From: Bacillota bacterium
Lineage (GTDB): Bacteria > Bacillota > Clostridia > Christensenellales > SZUA-584
Direction: 5' to 3'
DNA length: 64,000 nucleotides
Assembly (NCBI GenBank): GCA_023461435.1
Contig: JAEYLC010000037.1
Coordinates: 1-64,000, forward strand
Position 1 is the stretch's first letter; each line of letters starts with the position of its first letter. Positions 24,781 to 32,925 of the stretch are shown in pieces. The position numbers and the translations under genes are program-made. The notes beneath the pieces were generated by a model. The model was not told where the DNA came from. It was given only the letters and a program-made list of their open reading frames with translations, and ran no database searches.

Positions 24781-25980
24781 TTATCCTTTAACGGCTTGGA
24801 TGATACCAATCAGCTCCTGCTTCGAGAATATCTTAGGAACGGGATACAAAGGATTGATTTCATGATAGGCTCTTTTCGCGATAAGCTCAAAATCCTTTTC
24901 CTTAATATCCGGGATATGCTCCGGAATGCTCATTCTTTGGTTCATGGCGGTCACGGCGCCGATAAACTTCTCAGCCTTTTGAGCCGCGCTGTCATCCGCG
25001 AGCGTCAGGCCGACCCAGTCTCCTAGCTCCGCCAGCGCTTTATACGCCGAGGCGCCGTATGCTTTCAGCACATACGGCAGTATCACCGCGTTCGCCAGCC
25101 CGTGCGGTGTGGAATAGAGCCCGCCCAAGGCATGCGCGATCGCGTGAACGGTGCCCACATACGCGCGTGTGAACGCGATGCCCGCGTAATACGACGCGAG
25201 CTGCATGTTTTCCCTCGCTTCAAGGCTTGCGCCGTCGTTGTACGCCTTTTCAATGTTGTCAAATATCAGCGCAACGGCCTTTTTGCTCATCGCTTTAGTT
25301 TCGCGCGTATTGCTGCGCCCGATAAACGCCTCCACGGCGTGTGTAAGCGCGTCCATACCGGTCGTGGACGTGATGTGGGGCGGCAGGCCAAGCGTCAGCG
25401 CGGGGTCGAGCACGGCATAGCGGGGGATCAATGACAAGTCGTTGAGCGCGTATTTTTCGTGCGTGCGGCTGTCGGTCACCACAGCGGCGAGCGTGGTCTC
25501 GCTGCCTGTGCCCGAGGTGGTGGGCACGGCGAACAGCAGCGGCGTTCTCTTCCGGATTTTGAGCAAACCTCTCAATTGCGTAATGGTCTTTTTGGGTTTG
25601 GCAACGCGCGCACAGACGCCCTTGGCGCAGTCGATCGGCGACCCGCCGCCAAAGGCGATGACGGCCTGACAGCCGTTTTGCCTGTACAGTGCCAGAGCCT
25701 GCTCAATATTATCGATGGTGGGGTTCGGGACCGTTTTGTCGTATACCTCATAGGCGATACCGAGGCGGTTGAGCTCAGAAATAAGCCCGTCCATCAGGCC
25801 CAGCGAAGGGAGAACCTGATCGGTGACGACGAGCACCCTGTCTATATTTTTCTTATCTATCAGTTCGGGCAGCTTTTGGACGCTGTGTTCTCCGAGCAGC
25901 AGCTGCGGCTTGCGCCAGAGAAGAAAATGAGTCGCTAACCTCATTACAAATTGAAAAACTCTGCAATAAAGCTTATACAT
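24781..25980 (-). CDS. Iron-containing alcohol dehydrogenase
   Basis: A 399-residue type III alcohol dehydrogenase. The N-terminal NAD(P)-binding domain has GGGSPIDCAKG (about residues 112-122) and PTTSGTGSE. The helical C-terminal domain carries the metal ligands in MDALTHAVEAF and HAIAHALGGLYSTPHG. ATG 25980 (MYKLYCRVFQ) is preferred; an upstream in-frame start at 26148 would read through the promoter. The N-terminal region before the fold (FQFVMRLATHFLLWRK) is unusually hydrophobic. It stands alone, with its own promoter, operator and terminator. Confidence 0.9.
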   Translation of the reverse strand: MYKLYCRVFQFVMRLATHFLLWRKPQLLLGEHSVQKLPELIDKKNIDRVLVVTDQVLPSLGLMDGLISELNRLGIAYEVYDKTVPNPTIDNIEQALALYRQNGCQAVIAFGGGSPIDCAKGVCARVAKPKKTITQLRGLLKIRKRTPLLFAVPTTSGTGSETTLAAVVTDSRTHEKYALNDLSLIPRYAVLDPALTLGLPPHITSTTGMDALTHAVEAFIGRSNTRETKAMSKKAVALIFDNIEKAYNDGASLEARENMQLASYYAGIAFTRAYVGTVHAIAHALGGLYSTPHGLANAVILPYVLKAYGASAYKALAELGDWVGLTLADDSAAQKAEKFIGAVTAMNQRMSIPEHIPDIKEKDFELIAKRAYHEINPLYPVPKIFSKQELIGIIQAVKG

Positions 25981-26100
25981 GGTATGAGTCCCTTTCCTCT
26001 GTTTATGTATGTATATACCAGGGTTATTCGCCGCCGACAACAATGATGTTTGAATTGAGGCTTGAATATTGACGAACATCTGTCTGTATTGAAAGCTGGC

Positions 26101-26148
26101 CAACCGGCCGGTTGATACGAATATACCGTCAGAACGCTGATTTGTCAA
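26101..26148 (-). promoter_or_regulatory. Promoter and palindromic operator of the alcohol dehydrogenase gene
   Basis: On the minus strand TTGACA (26143-26148), a 17-bp spacer and TATATT (26120-26125) form a strong promoter. The perfect 14-bp palindrome CAACCGGCCGGTTG (26101-26114) sits where the transcript begins, as expected for a repressor site. TetR-type repressors often use such palindromes, but no regulator gene is adjacent. Confidence 0.75.
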
Positions 26149-26204
26149 CGTATACCATCATAAAAGCCCGTGCAAAGCAAATTAGAAATTATCGAATTTG
26201 AGGG

Positions 26205-26234
26205 TTTACAAAATAAAAACGCTTATGCTATAAT
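26205..26234 (+). promoter_or_regulatory. Promoter of tRNA-Lys
   Basis: TTTACA (26205-26210), an 18-bp spacer and TATAAT (26229-26234), with a TG two bases before the -10. Confidence 0.65.
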
Positions 26235-26316
26235 CGTTCGGCAGGGTTTGAGACGGCAGGTTCAATTTAAGAATATTGGCAAGTTAAAGACTCACTGCCC
26301 AAAACATCATAGACAT

Positions 26317-26392
26317 GACCCACTAGCTCAGGCGGTAGAGCACTTGACTTTTAATCAAGGTGTCCGGAGTTCGAATCTCCGGTGGGTCACCA
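26317..26392 (+). tRNA. tRNA-Lys (TTT)
   Basis: A 76-nt cloverleaf. Acceptor GACCCAC pairs with GTGGGTC, the anticodon stem CTTGA/TCAAG encloses CTTTTAA with anticodon TTT, the T loop is TTCGAAT, and CCA is encoded. Confidence 0.95.
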
Positions 26393-26397
26393 GGCGC

Positions 26398-26430
26398 AAG
26401 CCCCGGTCATTAAAGATGGTTCGGGGTTTT
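26398..26430 (+). terminator. Terminator of tRNA-Lys
   Basis: AAGCCCCG pairs with CGGGGTTTT around a 16-nt loop. It lies just before the aldo/keto reductase gene. Confidence 0.7.
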
Positions 26431-26464
26431 GTTATTCTGTGGAGCGGCAGGAAAGGGAATTGTG

Positions 26465-27310
26465 ATGAGCTTAAGTTTTCAGGATAAAGCTGTGCTTTGC
26501 GACGGTGTTCAAATGCCGTGGGTGGGGCTGGGCGTGTATTTGGTTCAGGAAGGATCGGAAGTGGAAAACAGTGTCCGCTGGGCGCTCGAGGCCGGATACC
26601 GGCTCGTGGACACGGCGGCATTTTATAAGAATGAAACGCAGGCGGTTCGTGACAGCGGCATACCGCGCGAGCAGGTTTTCGTGACGACCAAGCTCTGGAA
26701 CGCCGACCACGGCTATGAGAGCACAATTCGCGCCTGCGAGCAAAGCCTCAAGGCGCTGGGTATGGATTATATCGACCTTTATCTGATACACTGGCCGGGG
26801 CTCAATAAAGATGACAGGCTCGCCACATGGGAGGCGATGCTGGAGCTCAAAGCGAAGCAGAAGGTGCGCAGCGTGGGCGTCAGTAATTTCAGGCCGCATC
26901 ATATAGACGAGCTGATTAAGGCGCACGGTGTGGCGCCGAGCGTCGATCAGGTGGAGCTGCATCCGTTCAAGGCGCAGAAGGAGCTAAGGCAGTACGCAAA
27001 GGATAAGGGCATTATTGTGACGGCGTGGGGCCCCATTTTTCACGGGCACCTGAGTGAAGCGCCCGCAATGATATCGGATATCGGCCAAAAGTACGGCAAG
27101 AGCGCCGCGCAGGTGGTGCTGAGGTGGCATCTGCAGCATGGGATTTCGATCATTCCGAAATCGGTGAAGCAGCAGCGCATCATCGAGAATGCCGATCTGT
27201 ATGATTTCGCGCTGTCGGACGGCGACATGGCGGCGATTGACGGTTTGAATAGAGACAATGGCTACGGCTCCGATCCCGATAAAATGACGTTCGGGTTTGT
27301 GAATATTTGA
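26465..27310 (+). CDS. Aldo/keto reductase
   Basis: A 281-residue (beta/alpha)8 NADPH oxidoreductase that reduces carbonyl compounds. The catalytic tetrad is visible: Asp in VDTAAFYKNE, Tyr in the same stretch, Lys in VTTKLWN, and His in LIHWPG. The NADPH-binding end is ISIIPKSVKQQRIIEN. It resembles the AKR5/2,5-diketo-D-gluconate reductase group. ATG 26465 follows GGAAAGGGA; a 12-codon longer start lies inside the preceding terminator. Confidence 0.92.
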   Translation: MSLSFQDKAVLCDGVQMPWVGLGVYLVQEGSEVENSVRWALEAGYRLVDTAAFYKNETQAVRDSGIPREQVFVTTKLWNADHGYESTIRACEQSLKALGMDYIDLYLIHWPGLNKDDRLATWEAMLELKAKQKVRSVGVSNFRPHHIDELIKAHGVAPSVDQVELHPFKAQKELRQYAKDKGIIVTAWGPIFHGHLSEAPAMISDIGQKYGKSAAQVVLRWHLQHGISIIPKSVKQQRIIENADLYDFALSDGDMAAIDGLNRDNGYGSDPDKMTFGFVNI

Positions 27311-27536
27311 TGGAATTGTTCATCTGAAGATTAAACTGGCGTCGATGGGAAACGGCGCCAGACGACTGAATGTCAGCTTCTTATCAGTTTGTTGCAAAAT
27401 ACAACAACTATCTCTGAACTGTATATGTAATTTCTTTTATCACTGTATATGGGTTGTTGTCAAGATGGTGACAGATATGAAAATGCACAAAGTGCATAAC
27501 TCCCGGAATAGCATTGCTCTGATTTATAAGTTTAGA

Positions 27537-28367
27537 TTAAAATGCGATCTTCAAATCATGACTGTGAAACATTACCTCAGTGCCGCGGCGCTTCACAGCT
27601 GCAAAATAGCTTATGGAGATTGGGGCCTTTTGAAACCCTTTATACATTTCGGTAATCTCTGGCGCATCATCATAGGTGATAATCCAGTTCCCCCCCAGTT
27701 GCGATACGTATTCCTTTAGCCGTAAATGATCATCATGGGTGTAATAATTAATATAGAGTTGCTGTCCCTTTTGGTAATATGGAGGATCTAAGTAGACCAG
27801 CGTTTTGCTATTAAATACCTGACTGTTTTCGGTCAAGAACTCCATTGCATCCAAATTGGACACATGGATATGCTCATTATAAGCGACAATACGCTCAATA
27901 CGCTCAATGAGTTTAGGCTTGTTGTATCGGCAGTCTAATTGATAAATGCCGTCTTGGTTTTTACCACCGATGATGCCGCCTTTTAAAATGCCGGAACGAT
28001 TGGTACGGTTTAAGAAGAATGTTGAAAATCCAACATCTAAAATAGCATAGTCAGCTTTATGCAGCTGTATTTCTTTTTGCGTTGCCCAGCTTTCTATTGT
28101 AACAGGAGTGTCCCATATTCTTCTGCATAGCTGCTCGGGCTGATGTTTCAGAGAATACCAAAAAGCATATACAGAATAATCAAGGTCATTGATGTAGATG
28201 TCTTTCACATGACCAAAAAGCAATAGGTAAATAGCTACACCAGCCCCGCCGGCATAAGGTTCCGCATAAGAACCACCGGAAAGACCGTTGTGTTTGATGA
28301 TATCTTCAATGTATTTAGATATCTGCGTTTTTCCTCCAGGATACCGCAGGGGAGAATATGAATACAT
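27537..28367 (-). CDS. Dam/D12-class DNA adenine N6-methyltransferase
   Basis: A 276-residue SAM-dependent methylase of the D12 class. It starts with the family motif LRYPGGKTQ, has the SAM-binding motif I as PYAGGAGV, and the catalytic motif IV DPPYY (about residue 193). The target site cannot be predicted. It follows the ATPase/TOPRIM gene 55 bp downstream on the same strand with its own GGAGG site, so they are probably co-transcribed. The pair is much richer in AT than flanking genes, which suggests horizontal gain. No separate restriction enzyme is nearby. Confidence 0.9.
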   Translation of the reverse strand: MYSYSPLRYPGGKTQISKYIEDIIKHNGLSGGSYAEPYAGGAGVAIYLLLFGHVKDIYINDLDYSVYAFWYSLKHQPEQLCRRIWDTPVTIESWATQKEIQLHKADYAILDVGFSTFFLNRTNRSGILKGGIIGGKNQDGIYQLDCRYNKPKLIERIERIVAYNEHIHVSNLDAMEFLTENSQVFNSKTLVYLDPPYYQKGQQLYINYYTHDDHLRLKEYVSQLGGNWIITYDDAPEITEMYKGFQKAPISISYFAAVKRRGTEVMFHSHDLKIAF

Positions 28368-28422
28368 TACAAAACCTCCATCGTTAATATAACATGGAAA
28401 TTGTATTTTGGCCAGAACAAAT

Positions 28423-30024
28423 TTAAATTCTTACTATTCCTTTCCTGCTTGCAATTATATTGAATGAATATTTAAATGAGTTGATAAAAGCGTCGTACTC
28501 TTTTTTGTGATCATCAATCCACGCTTTGGTTATTGCATAAAAAAGTTCTTCCTGATTATCATTAAATTTATTAAACCATTTTTTATACTGAACCCGCTTA
28601 TCTAAGTTATTATCAGTTAATAAAGGAAAGGCCTCCTTGATGTTTCTCAGATTGTGCCCTTTTGTCGGATCAAAACACGCTATTAGCGTTTCTGTCGGTT
28701 CATTGCTAAATATATAATCGTACAACACTTTTTCAGGTGAAGACCCTATAACCGGTAATATTCGTATATTAATACGAGCATCAGGATCATTCCCTTGGAG
28801 ATTGTCATATTTTGAATGGGCATCACCGTCGAGAATAGTCATAACTTCTTTTTTAAAATAATCATCTGATTTGAATAGATCAATAAGCTGGTCGCACCCA
28901 GAGCAAAAATTAGTAAAACAAATCCTTTCCGTATAGCTTTCTAAAAGAACCTGTGCAAAGTATCTGGCTTCAGCATCCTCACAGTATATCTTTATCTTCT
29001 CTCTATTTTCACGTCTAAGCTTCATGTTTAAATCAAACATAACCGTATCATAATCTGGATTTTTCATTGCTTGTAGCCGACCATTACCAGTAGTTAAAAA
29101 GACCAATTCGACGCCATTGTTAACATCGGTTTGGTTATCTTTTATAATGCTAGTTATATGCTTCAGAAGGTATAGGCTATGCGTTGTAAAAGCAATTTGG
29201 ATGCCAATCTCTTCACATTGGTTAAGCAAATAATCGAAGAGTTTCACTTGTGAGGCAGCATGTAGGGTCGCGTCGAACTCATCAATTAAGAGAAGTCCGC
29301 CATTCCAGTCTTCCCCCATTTTTACTTTTAACTTTTTAAAAGATAGTACTGAGAGTAATATTTGTCCGAGATTATCCTGCCCTGCAGAATTGCACAGATG
29401 ATCATATTTTGGAGTCGTGGCTCCAACCCCATATTTTCTTTTGGCATCGCTTGGGTTTAAGCCTAAAATATCTGTGACGGGTTCTTGCTGAAAAAGAATG
29501 TCAGAATATAATCGGCCGATTTCTGCTTTATCGGTATCGGTGAGGGTATTTTTAAATTTTTTGCTTATTAATTCTTCTGATTCGCCTACGGGATAGAGAC
29601 GACTAAGTCCTAAATATAGTGTAGGCCAGCTAATCTTTGCTTCAGTAAATCTTGTTTCGTCGATCTTTCGTTTTGGAATGATACGATAACGAAGGGGATT
29701 TGTCCACCATCCGGCGCGGCATTTAGCGGAATCGGTGACATCATTCCAATTTTCATTTTGGCAGATGTCTAAAGTCATTGCTTTTATTATTTTGGGGTCC
29801 TTTGCTGGTGATGCTGAAAACATTTCTGAAAATTCTGCTCTAAATTGGCCTTTAAGAAGAGGTGTGCCAGTCTTTGCTTTCAATTCGGCGGTTGCTCCTA
29901 AAAGTCCCAATAAAGTAGATTTGCCGGTTGCATTTTGGCCAGAAATTACTGTTATCCTTTTTCCGAGCATGAAATTAATATTTTCAAAAAGTCTAAATTT
30001 ATGGATGGTAATACTCTTAATCAT
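28423..30024 (-). CDS. OLD-like AAA ATPase with TOPRIM-type nuclease domain
   Basis: A 533-residue protein. The N-terminal SMC/ABC-like ATPase has Walker A GQNATGKSTLL (about residues 30-40), Walker B LLLIDEFDATLH, and the H-loop TTHSLYLL. A C-terminal TOPRIM-like part has the Glu in IYCEDAEARYF and a DxD in ILDGDAHSKY. This ATPase plus TOPRIM layout is that of OLD-family nucleases, including GajA of Gabija. No GajB-type helicase is next to it; a DNA adenine methylase follows instead. ATG 30024 has GAGGAACGAC just upstream, better than an in-frame start at 30042. Low GC points to transfer. Confidence 0.8.
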   Translation of the reverse strand: MIKSITIHKFRLFENINFMLGKRITVISGQNATGKSTLLGLLGATAELKAKTGTPLLKGQFRAEFSEMFSASPAKDPKIIKAMTLDICQNENWNDVTDSAKCRAGWWTNPLRYRIIPKRKIDETRFTEAKISWPTLYLGLSRLYPVGESEELISKKFKNTLTDTDKAEIGRLYSDILFQQEPVTDILGLNPSDAKRKYGVGATTPKYDHLCNSAGQDNLGQILLSVLSFKKLKVKMGEDWNGGLLLIDEFDATLHAASQVKLFDYLLNQCEEIGIQIAFTTHSLYLLKHITSIIKDNQTDVNNGVELVFLTTGNGRLQAMKNPDYDTVMFDLNMKLRRENREKIKIYCEDAEARYFAQVLLESYTERICFTNFCSGCDQLIDLFKSDDYFKKEVMTILDGDAHSKYDNLQGNDPDARINIRILPVIGSSPEKVLYDYIFSNEPTETLIACFDPTKGHNLRNIKEAFPLLTDNNLDKRVQYKKWFNKFNDNQEELFYAITKAWIDDHKKEYDAFINSFKYSFNIIASRKGIVRI

Positions 30025-30166
30025 GTCGTTCCTCAACCCCAAATTATATAAATAATTAATTATTATATTATTTATGGTGATTCGACAAAATGTGAGTAAT
30101 TCCTGCTTATATAGCCACTTCTTGTATAGCGGCTATTTCCTCCTCCCTACATATGCCTCAATAAAC

Positions 30167-30265
30167 TCACCCAGCCATTTCGCTTTTATAACCACTTATA
30201 GTCGATCTTGGCCTCTCTCGGAGTTTCTTCTGATAGATATACTCATAGATTGTCTGTTCTGAGAC
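30167..30265 (-). pseudogene. Possible helix-turn-helix remnant of a transposase or recombinase
   Basis: The minus-strand frame reads VSEQTIYEYIYQKKLRERPR and stops after 32 codons. It looks like a DNA-binding segment of an IS30-type transposase or similar protein, without start or ribosome site. The rest of the AT-rich gap 30025-30415 contains no gene I can support. If real, it is debris beside the defence pair. Confidence 0.25.
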
Positions 30266-30415
30266 GCGAAAGTATAATATTTGGGGCTAATATAAAAAAG
30301 TGTTTATAACTTTCCCTGTTATTGCGGAACGCCACAACTGACATAAACGAAGAGCATAACAATTTCGACTTATATCCAATTACGTTTATTTTTCTGAGAC
30401 AAATCAAGACGAAAG

Positions 30416-30934
30416 TTAAAAGCACCTCGCATATAACCCGCTCAGCACCTCAATGTGCCTTTCCTCATCAAGTATGATGCGCGCAAAGAGCGCCTGAAAG
30501 CTCTCGTTATTGATCTGACTGATCAGCCTCCTGTAATGGGCAATGGCTTCCTGTTCACCCTCGATATCCGATTCCAGAATCTCTTTGAGGTCCAAATGGT
30601 ACGCTGGATAGCTGCCGCCCCAATATTGACCCGATTCATATGAATATAAATGCGGCGCGAAACCGAGCCGCTTGATAAGCCCCCCGAGCAGATTGAAATG
30701 GATCATTTCAACAAAAGCGATATATTTGTACGCGGTGTAGACGTCCGGATATTCGATAGTGAAAAAACGATGAGTCGAATACTGCGCGATAGCGGTTGTT
30801 TCGGAGCCTTGGCCGGCATAAGCACCGGAAATAAGCGCCGCATATCGCTCATTCGGTCCATCGACGGTGACGGACGGGTACGGCAGGTCGACCGCGTATT
30901 GGCTGAATTGATCACAGTCAAATAGACATTCCAT
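30416..30934 (-). CDS. Ferritin-like diiron protein
   Basis: A 172-residue, mostly helical protein with two ExxH metal motifs, EMIHFNLLGG (about residues 90-100) and DEERHIEVL (about 152-160). Additional acidic residues in GSETTAIAQY and EGEQEAIAHYRRL would complete a four-helix diiron site. This resembles rubrerythrin-like, coat-associated or manganese-catalase-like ferritin-fold proteins; the exact activity is open. A ribosome site (AAGGGAG) precedes ATG 30934. Confidence 0.8.
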   Translation of the reverse strand: MECLFDCDQFSQYAVDLPYPSVTVDGPNERYAALISGAYAGQGSETTAIAQYSTHRFFTIEYPDVYTAYKYIAFVEMIHFNLLGGLIKRLGFAPHLYSYESGQYWGGSYPAYHLDLKEILESDIEGEQEAIAHYRRLISQINNESFQALFARIILDEERHIEVLSGLYARCF

Positions 30935-31074
30935 CGCATTCTCCCTTAAGCTTCTATGCTATATAACTATTCACACTGTTCTTTTGACAGAAGACGATTT
31001 AAACGAAGTGAAAAAGATGAACGGCTGAATATTTAATATATTTGGTGCCATAATAGCCGAAAGAGGTGATGCGT

Positions 31075-31221
31075 ATGTCAAGAAAAAAGCGAATAATCAA
31101 TCCGAACATGATAGCCAATCCTATCATTTTACCGGATGCAAAAGATACGGTGGATTCCAATGTGAAAAACATTAAGGATGACAGTCATAAGGTGTCTCTC
31201 GGACAAAATTCAAAGAAATAG
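31075..31221 (+). CDS. Small basic protein, 48 residues, unknown
   Basis: The frame begins MSRKKRIINPNMIANPIILP and ends in VSLGQNSKK. AAAGAGGTG sits 8 nt before ATG 31075. The repeated Asn-Pro-Ile units and charged second half do not match a family I know. Size, basic character and the sporulation-rich genome make a small spore protein possible. It precedes a second tiny Lys-rich frame and a shared terminator. Confidence 0.6.
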   Translation: MSRKKRIINPNMIANPIILPDAKDTVDSNVKNIKDDSHKVSLGQNSKK

Positions 31222-31233
31222 GACGGTATCGGT

Positions 31234-31290
31234 ATGGCAAAGAATAAGGACAAAAAGAAAAAGAAAAACGATAAAAATACTATGAAGTGA
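31234..31290 (+). CDS. Lysine-rich 18-residue peptide
   Basis: The complete frame is MAKNKDKKKKKNDKNTMK, ten Lys among 18 residues, ending 9 bp before a perfect terminator. The ribosome site is weak (GGACGG about 9 nt upstream). It may be translated by coupling with the 48-residue gene 12 bp before, or be a transcript tail. No homolog is known to me. Confidence 0.4.
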   Translation: MAKNKDKKKKKNDKNTMK

Positions 31291-31299
31291 TCCTTTCGG

Positions 31300-31327
31300 G
31301 CACCTGTTAATGAACAGGTGCTTTTTT
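31300..31327 (+). terminator. Terminator of the two small genes
   Basis: GCACCTGTT AATG AACAGGTGC, a perfect 9-bp stem, is followed by six T. Confidence 0.92.
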
Positions 31328-31347
31328 CAAATAAGACAAAATGGGTT

Positions 31348-31372
31348 TAAAAAAGCCGCCCGGGTGGACGGC
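31348..31372 (-). terminator. Terminator of the DEAD-box helicase gene
   Basis: On the minus strand AAGCCGTCC ACCC GGGCGGCTT is followed by a T run. It ends 10 bp past the helicase stop. Confidence 0.8.
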
Positions 31373-31381
31373 TTCTCACTC

Positions 31382-32485
31382 TTACACAGCCTTTTCTTCG
31401 GTGATCGTCACGCGGAAATGCCGCTCAATCTCTGTGATGCGACTGGTGTCGAGAGGGGAGACCAGCGTGCATGCGCGGCCTGCATCTCCCGCGCGGCCCG
31501 TACGGCCGATGCGGTGCACATAATATTCCATCTTGTCGGGAATATCATAATTGATCACGAGATCGATTTCCCGCACGTCGATACCGCGCGCCGCGACGTC
31601 CGTCGCGACCATCACGTTGGTTTTGCCGCTGCGGAACGCGTTCATCTCAGTGTCTCGCTGGTTCTGGCTCAAATCGCCGTGCAGGCAGCCTGCGGGCAGC
31701 CCCTGCTCGCTCAGCATTTTCTGCACCGTCTTCACCTGGCGCTTGGTGTTGCAGAACACGAGCGCGAGCCGCGGGTTTTGCTTCTGAATCAGCTGCTTTA
31801 CCGCCTTGCATTTGCTGCGCGAGCCGACAGCCAGATAAGATTGCTTGACAGTTGCGGCGGGTTCGTTTCTCTCGCCGATCTCAATGCGCACGGCGTCTTG
31901 CTGAAACTCCTTGACGATGGCGGAAACCGCCTTGTTCATCGTTGCTGAAAACAGCAGCGTCTGGTGGTCCGCCGTGACACGCGAGAGTATCGCGCGGATG
32001 TCCGGCAAAAAACCGAAGCTCAGCATCTCGTCCGCTTCATCAAGCACCACGGTGCGGATGTTTTGGAGCTTAAGCACGTTGCGGCCGATCAGGTCCTTCA
32101 CACGCCCGGGCGTGCCCACAACGATCTGCGCGCCCGCACGCAGCGCGCGAATCTGCACGCTCGCGGCCTGCCCGCCGTAAACACTGACGATGCGGACTTT
32201 TTTGTGCATCGACAGATCACGGAACACTTCCGTGATCTGCAAAGCCAGCTCGCGCGTGGGGCAGAGCACAAGCGTCTGCGTCTTTGAGTTGTTTAATAGC
32301 GTTTTTTCAATGATGGGCACGGCAAACGCCGCCGTCTTGCCCGTTCCTGTCTGGGCAATGCCCATGATGTCCCACCCGTTCATTATCAGCTCAAGCGTTT
32401 TTTGCTGAATCGGTGTGGGTGTCGTAAAGCCCGCTTTTTGCAGCGTTGATTTCATCTCTTCCGAGAGCAGTTCATAGTATCTCAA
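31382..32485 (-). CDS. DEAD-box RNA helicase
   Basis: A 367-residue ATP-dependent RNA helicase made of the two RecA-like domains with almost no C-terminal extension. Motifs in order: Q motif TPTPIQQKTL, I AQTGTGKTAAF, Ia PTRELALQ, II VLDEADEM, III FSATM, and VI HRIGRTGRAGD. The length is that of a minimal CshA/RhlE-type core. I prefer TTG 32485, which has ATGAGGT 5 nt upstream; ATG 32545 would add 20 Cys/His-rich residues unlike the family. A long leader precedes it, suggesting cold or growth control. Confidence 0.88.
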   Translation of the reverse strand: MRYYELLSEEMKSTLQKAGFTTPTPIQQKTLELIMNGWDIMGIAQTGTGKTAAFAVPIIEKTLLNNSKTQTLVLCPTRELALQITEVFRDLSMHKKVRIVSVYGGQAASVQIRALRAGAQIVVGTPGRVKDLIGRNVLKLQNIRTVVLDEADEMLSFGFLPDIRAILSRVTADHQTLLFSATMNKAVSAIVKEFQQDAVRIEIGERNEPAATVKQSYLAVGSRSKCKAVKQLIQKQNPRLALVFCNTKRQVKTVQKMLSEQGLPAGCLHGDLSQNQRDTEMNAFRSGKTNVMVATDVAARGIDVREIDLVINYDIPDKMEYYVHRIGRTGRAGDAGRACTLVSPLDTSRITEIERHFRVTITEEKAV

Positions 32486-32757
32486 ATTAACCTCATTTCT
32501 TTTCCGGTGTTCACATAAAAAACAAAGACCATGCCGACATAGCAAAGTCTTTCGAATTTGTTATTGCGCCACAAGTTCGTATTTTCACGCCGGAGCCGGA
32601 AAGCCCCGTCCGTCGCACAGGTCTCAATTCCCATGCTGGGTGTATTAAAAATACGACTTGTAAAGTGCGATTCACTTGGGAATGCTTCGCGCGTCCGCGC
32701 AAACGATATTGATAATACAACATTGCTGATTATATACGAGGTTTCAGATTTTGTAAA
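32486..32757 (-). promoter_or_regulatory. Promoter and about 237-nt leader of the DEAD-box gene
   Basis: On the minus strand TTTACA (32752-32757), a 17-bp spacer and TATAAT (32729-32734) are a strong promoter. Transcription would start near 32722, leaving about 237 nt before the start codon. The leader holds GC-rich inverted repeats (for example GCGCGGACGCGCG near 32690-32702). Long structured leaders are typical of cold-induced helicase mRNAs; this role is inferred. Confidence 0.55.
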
Positions 32758-32925
32758 GTCTTGAGTAAATAACGTGAATAAGTTGCGATAATAAAGAAAT
32801 AAATGCTATGATATAGGCGGTGGTGATAACTTGGATGAAAATAGTTCGGCTGTCTGCGGTCGGCCTGCTGCTTCAATGATGATTTATGGCCGACAAAATG
32901 ATTTGCCCCGCTTAGGAATGATGTG

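Noticed and set aside
27345..27719. 124-codon plus-strand frame near the methylase 3' end
   Set aside because: It overlaps the methylase end antisense and has no motif or ribosome site.
27537..30024. Complete Gabija or PARIS system
   Set aside because: A single ATPase/TOPRIM gene is present, but neither a UvrD-like helicase nor a separate AriB-type TOPRIM gene is adjacent.
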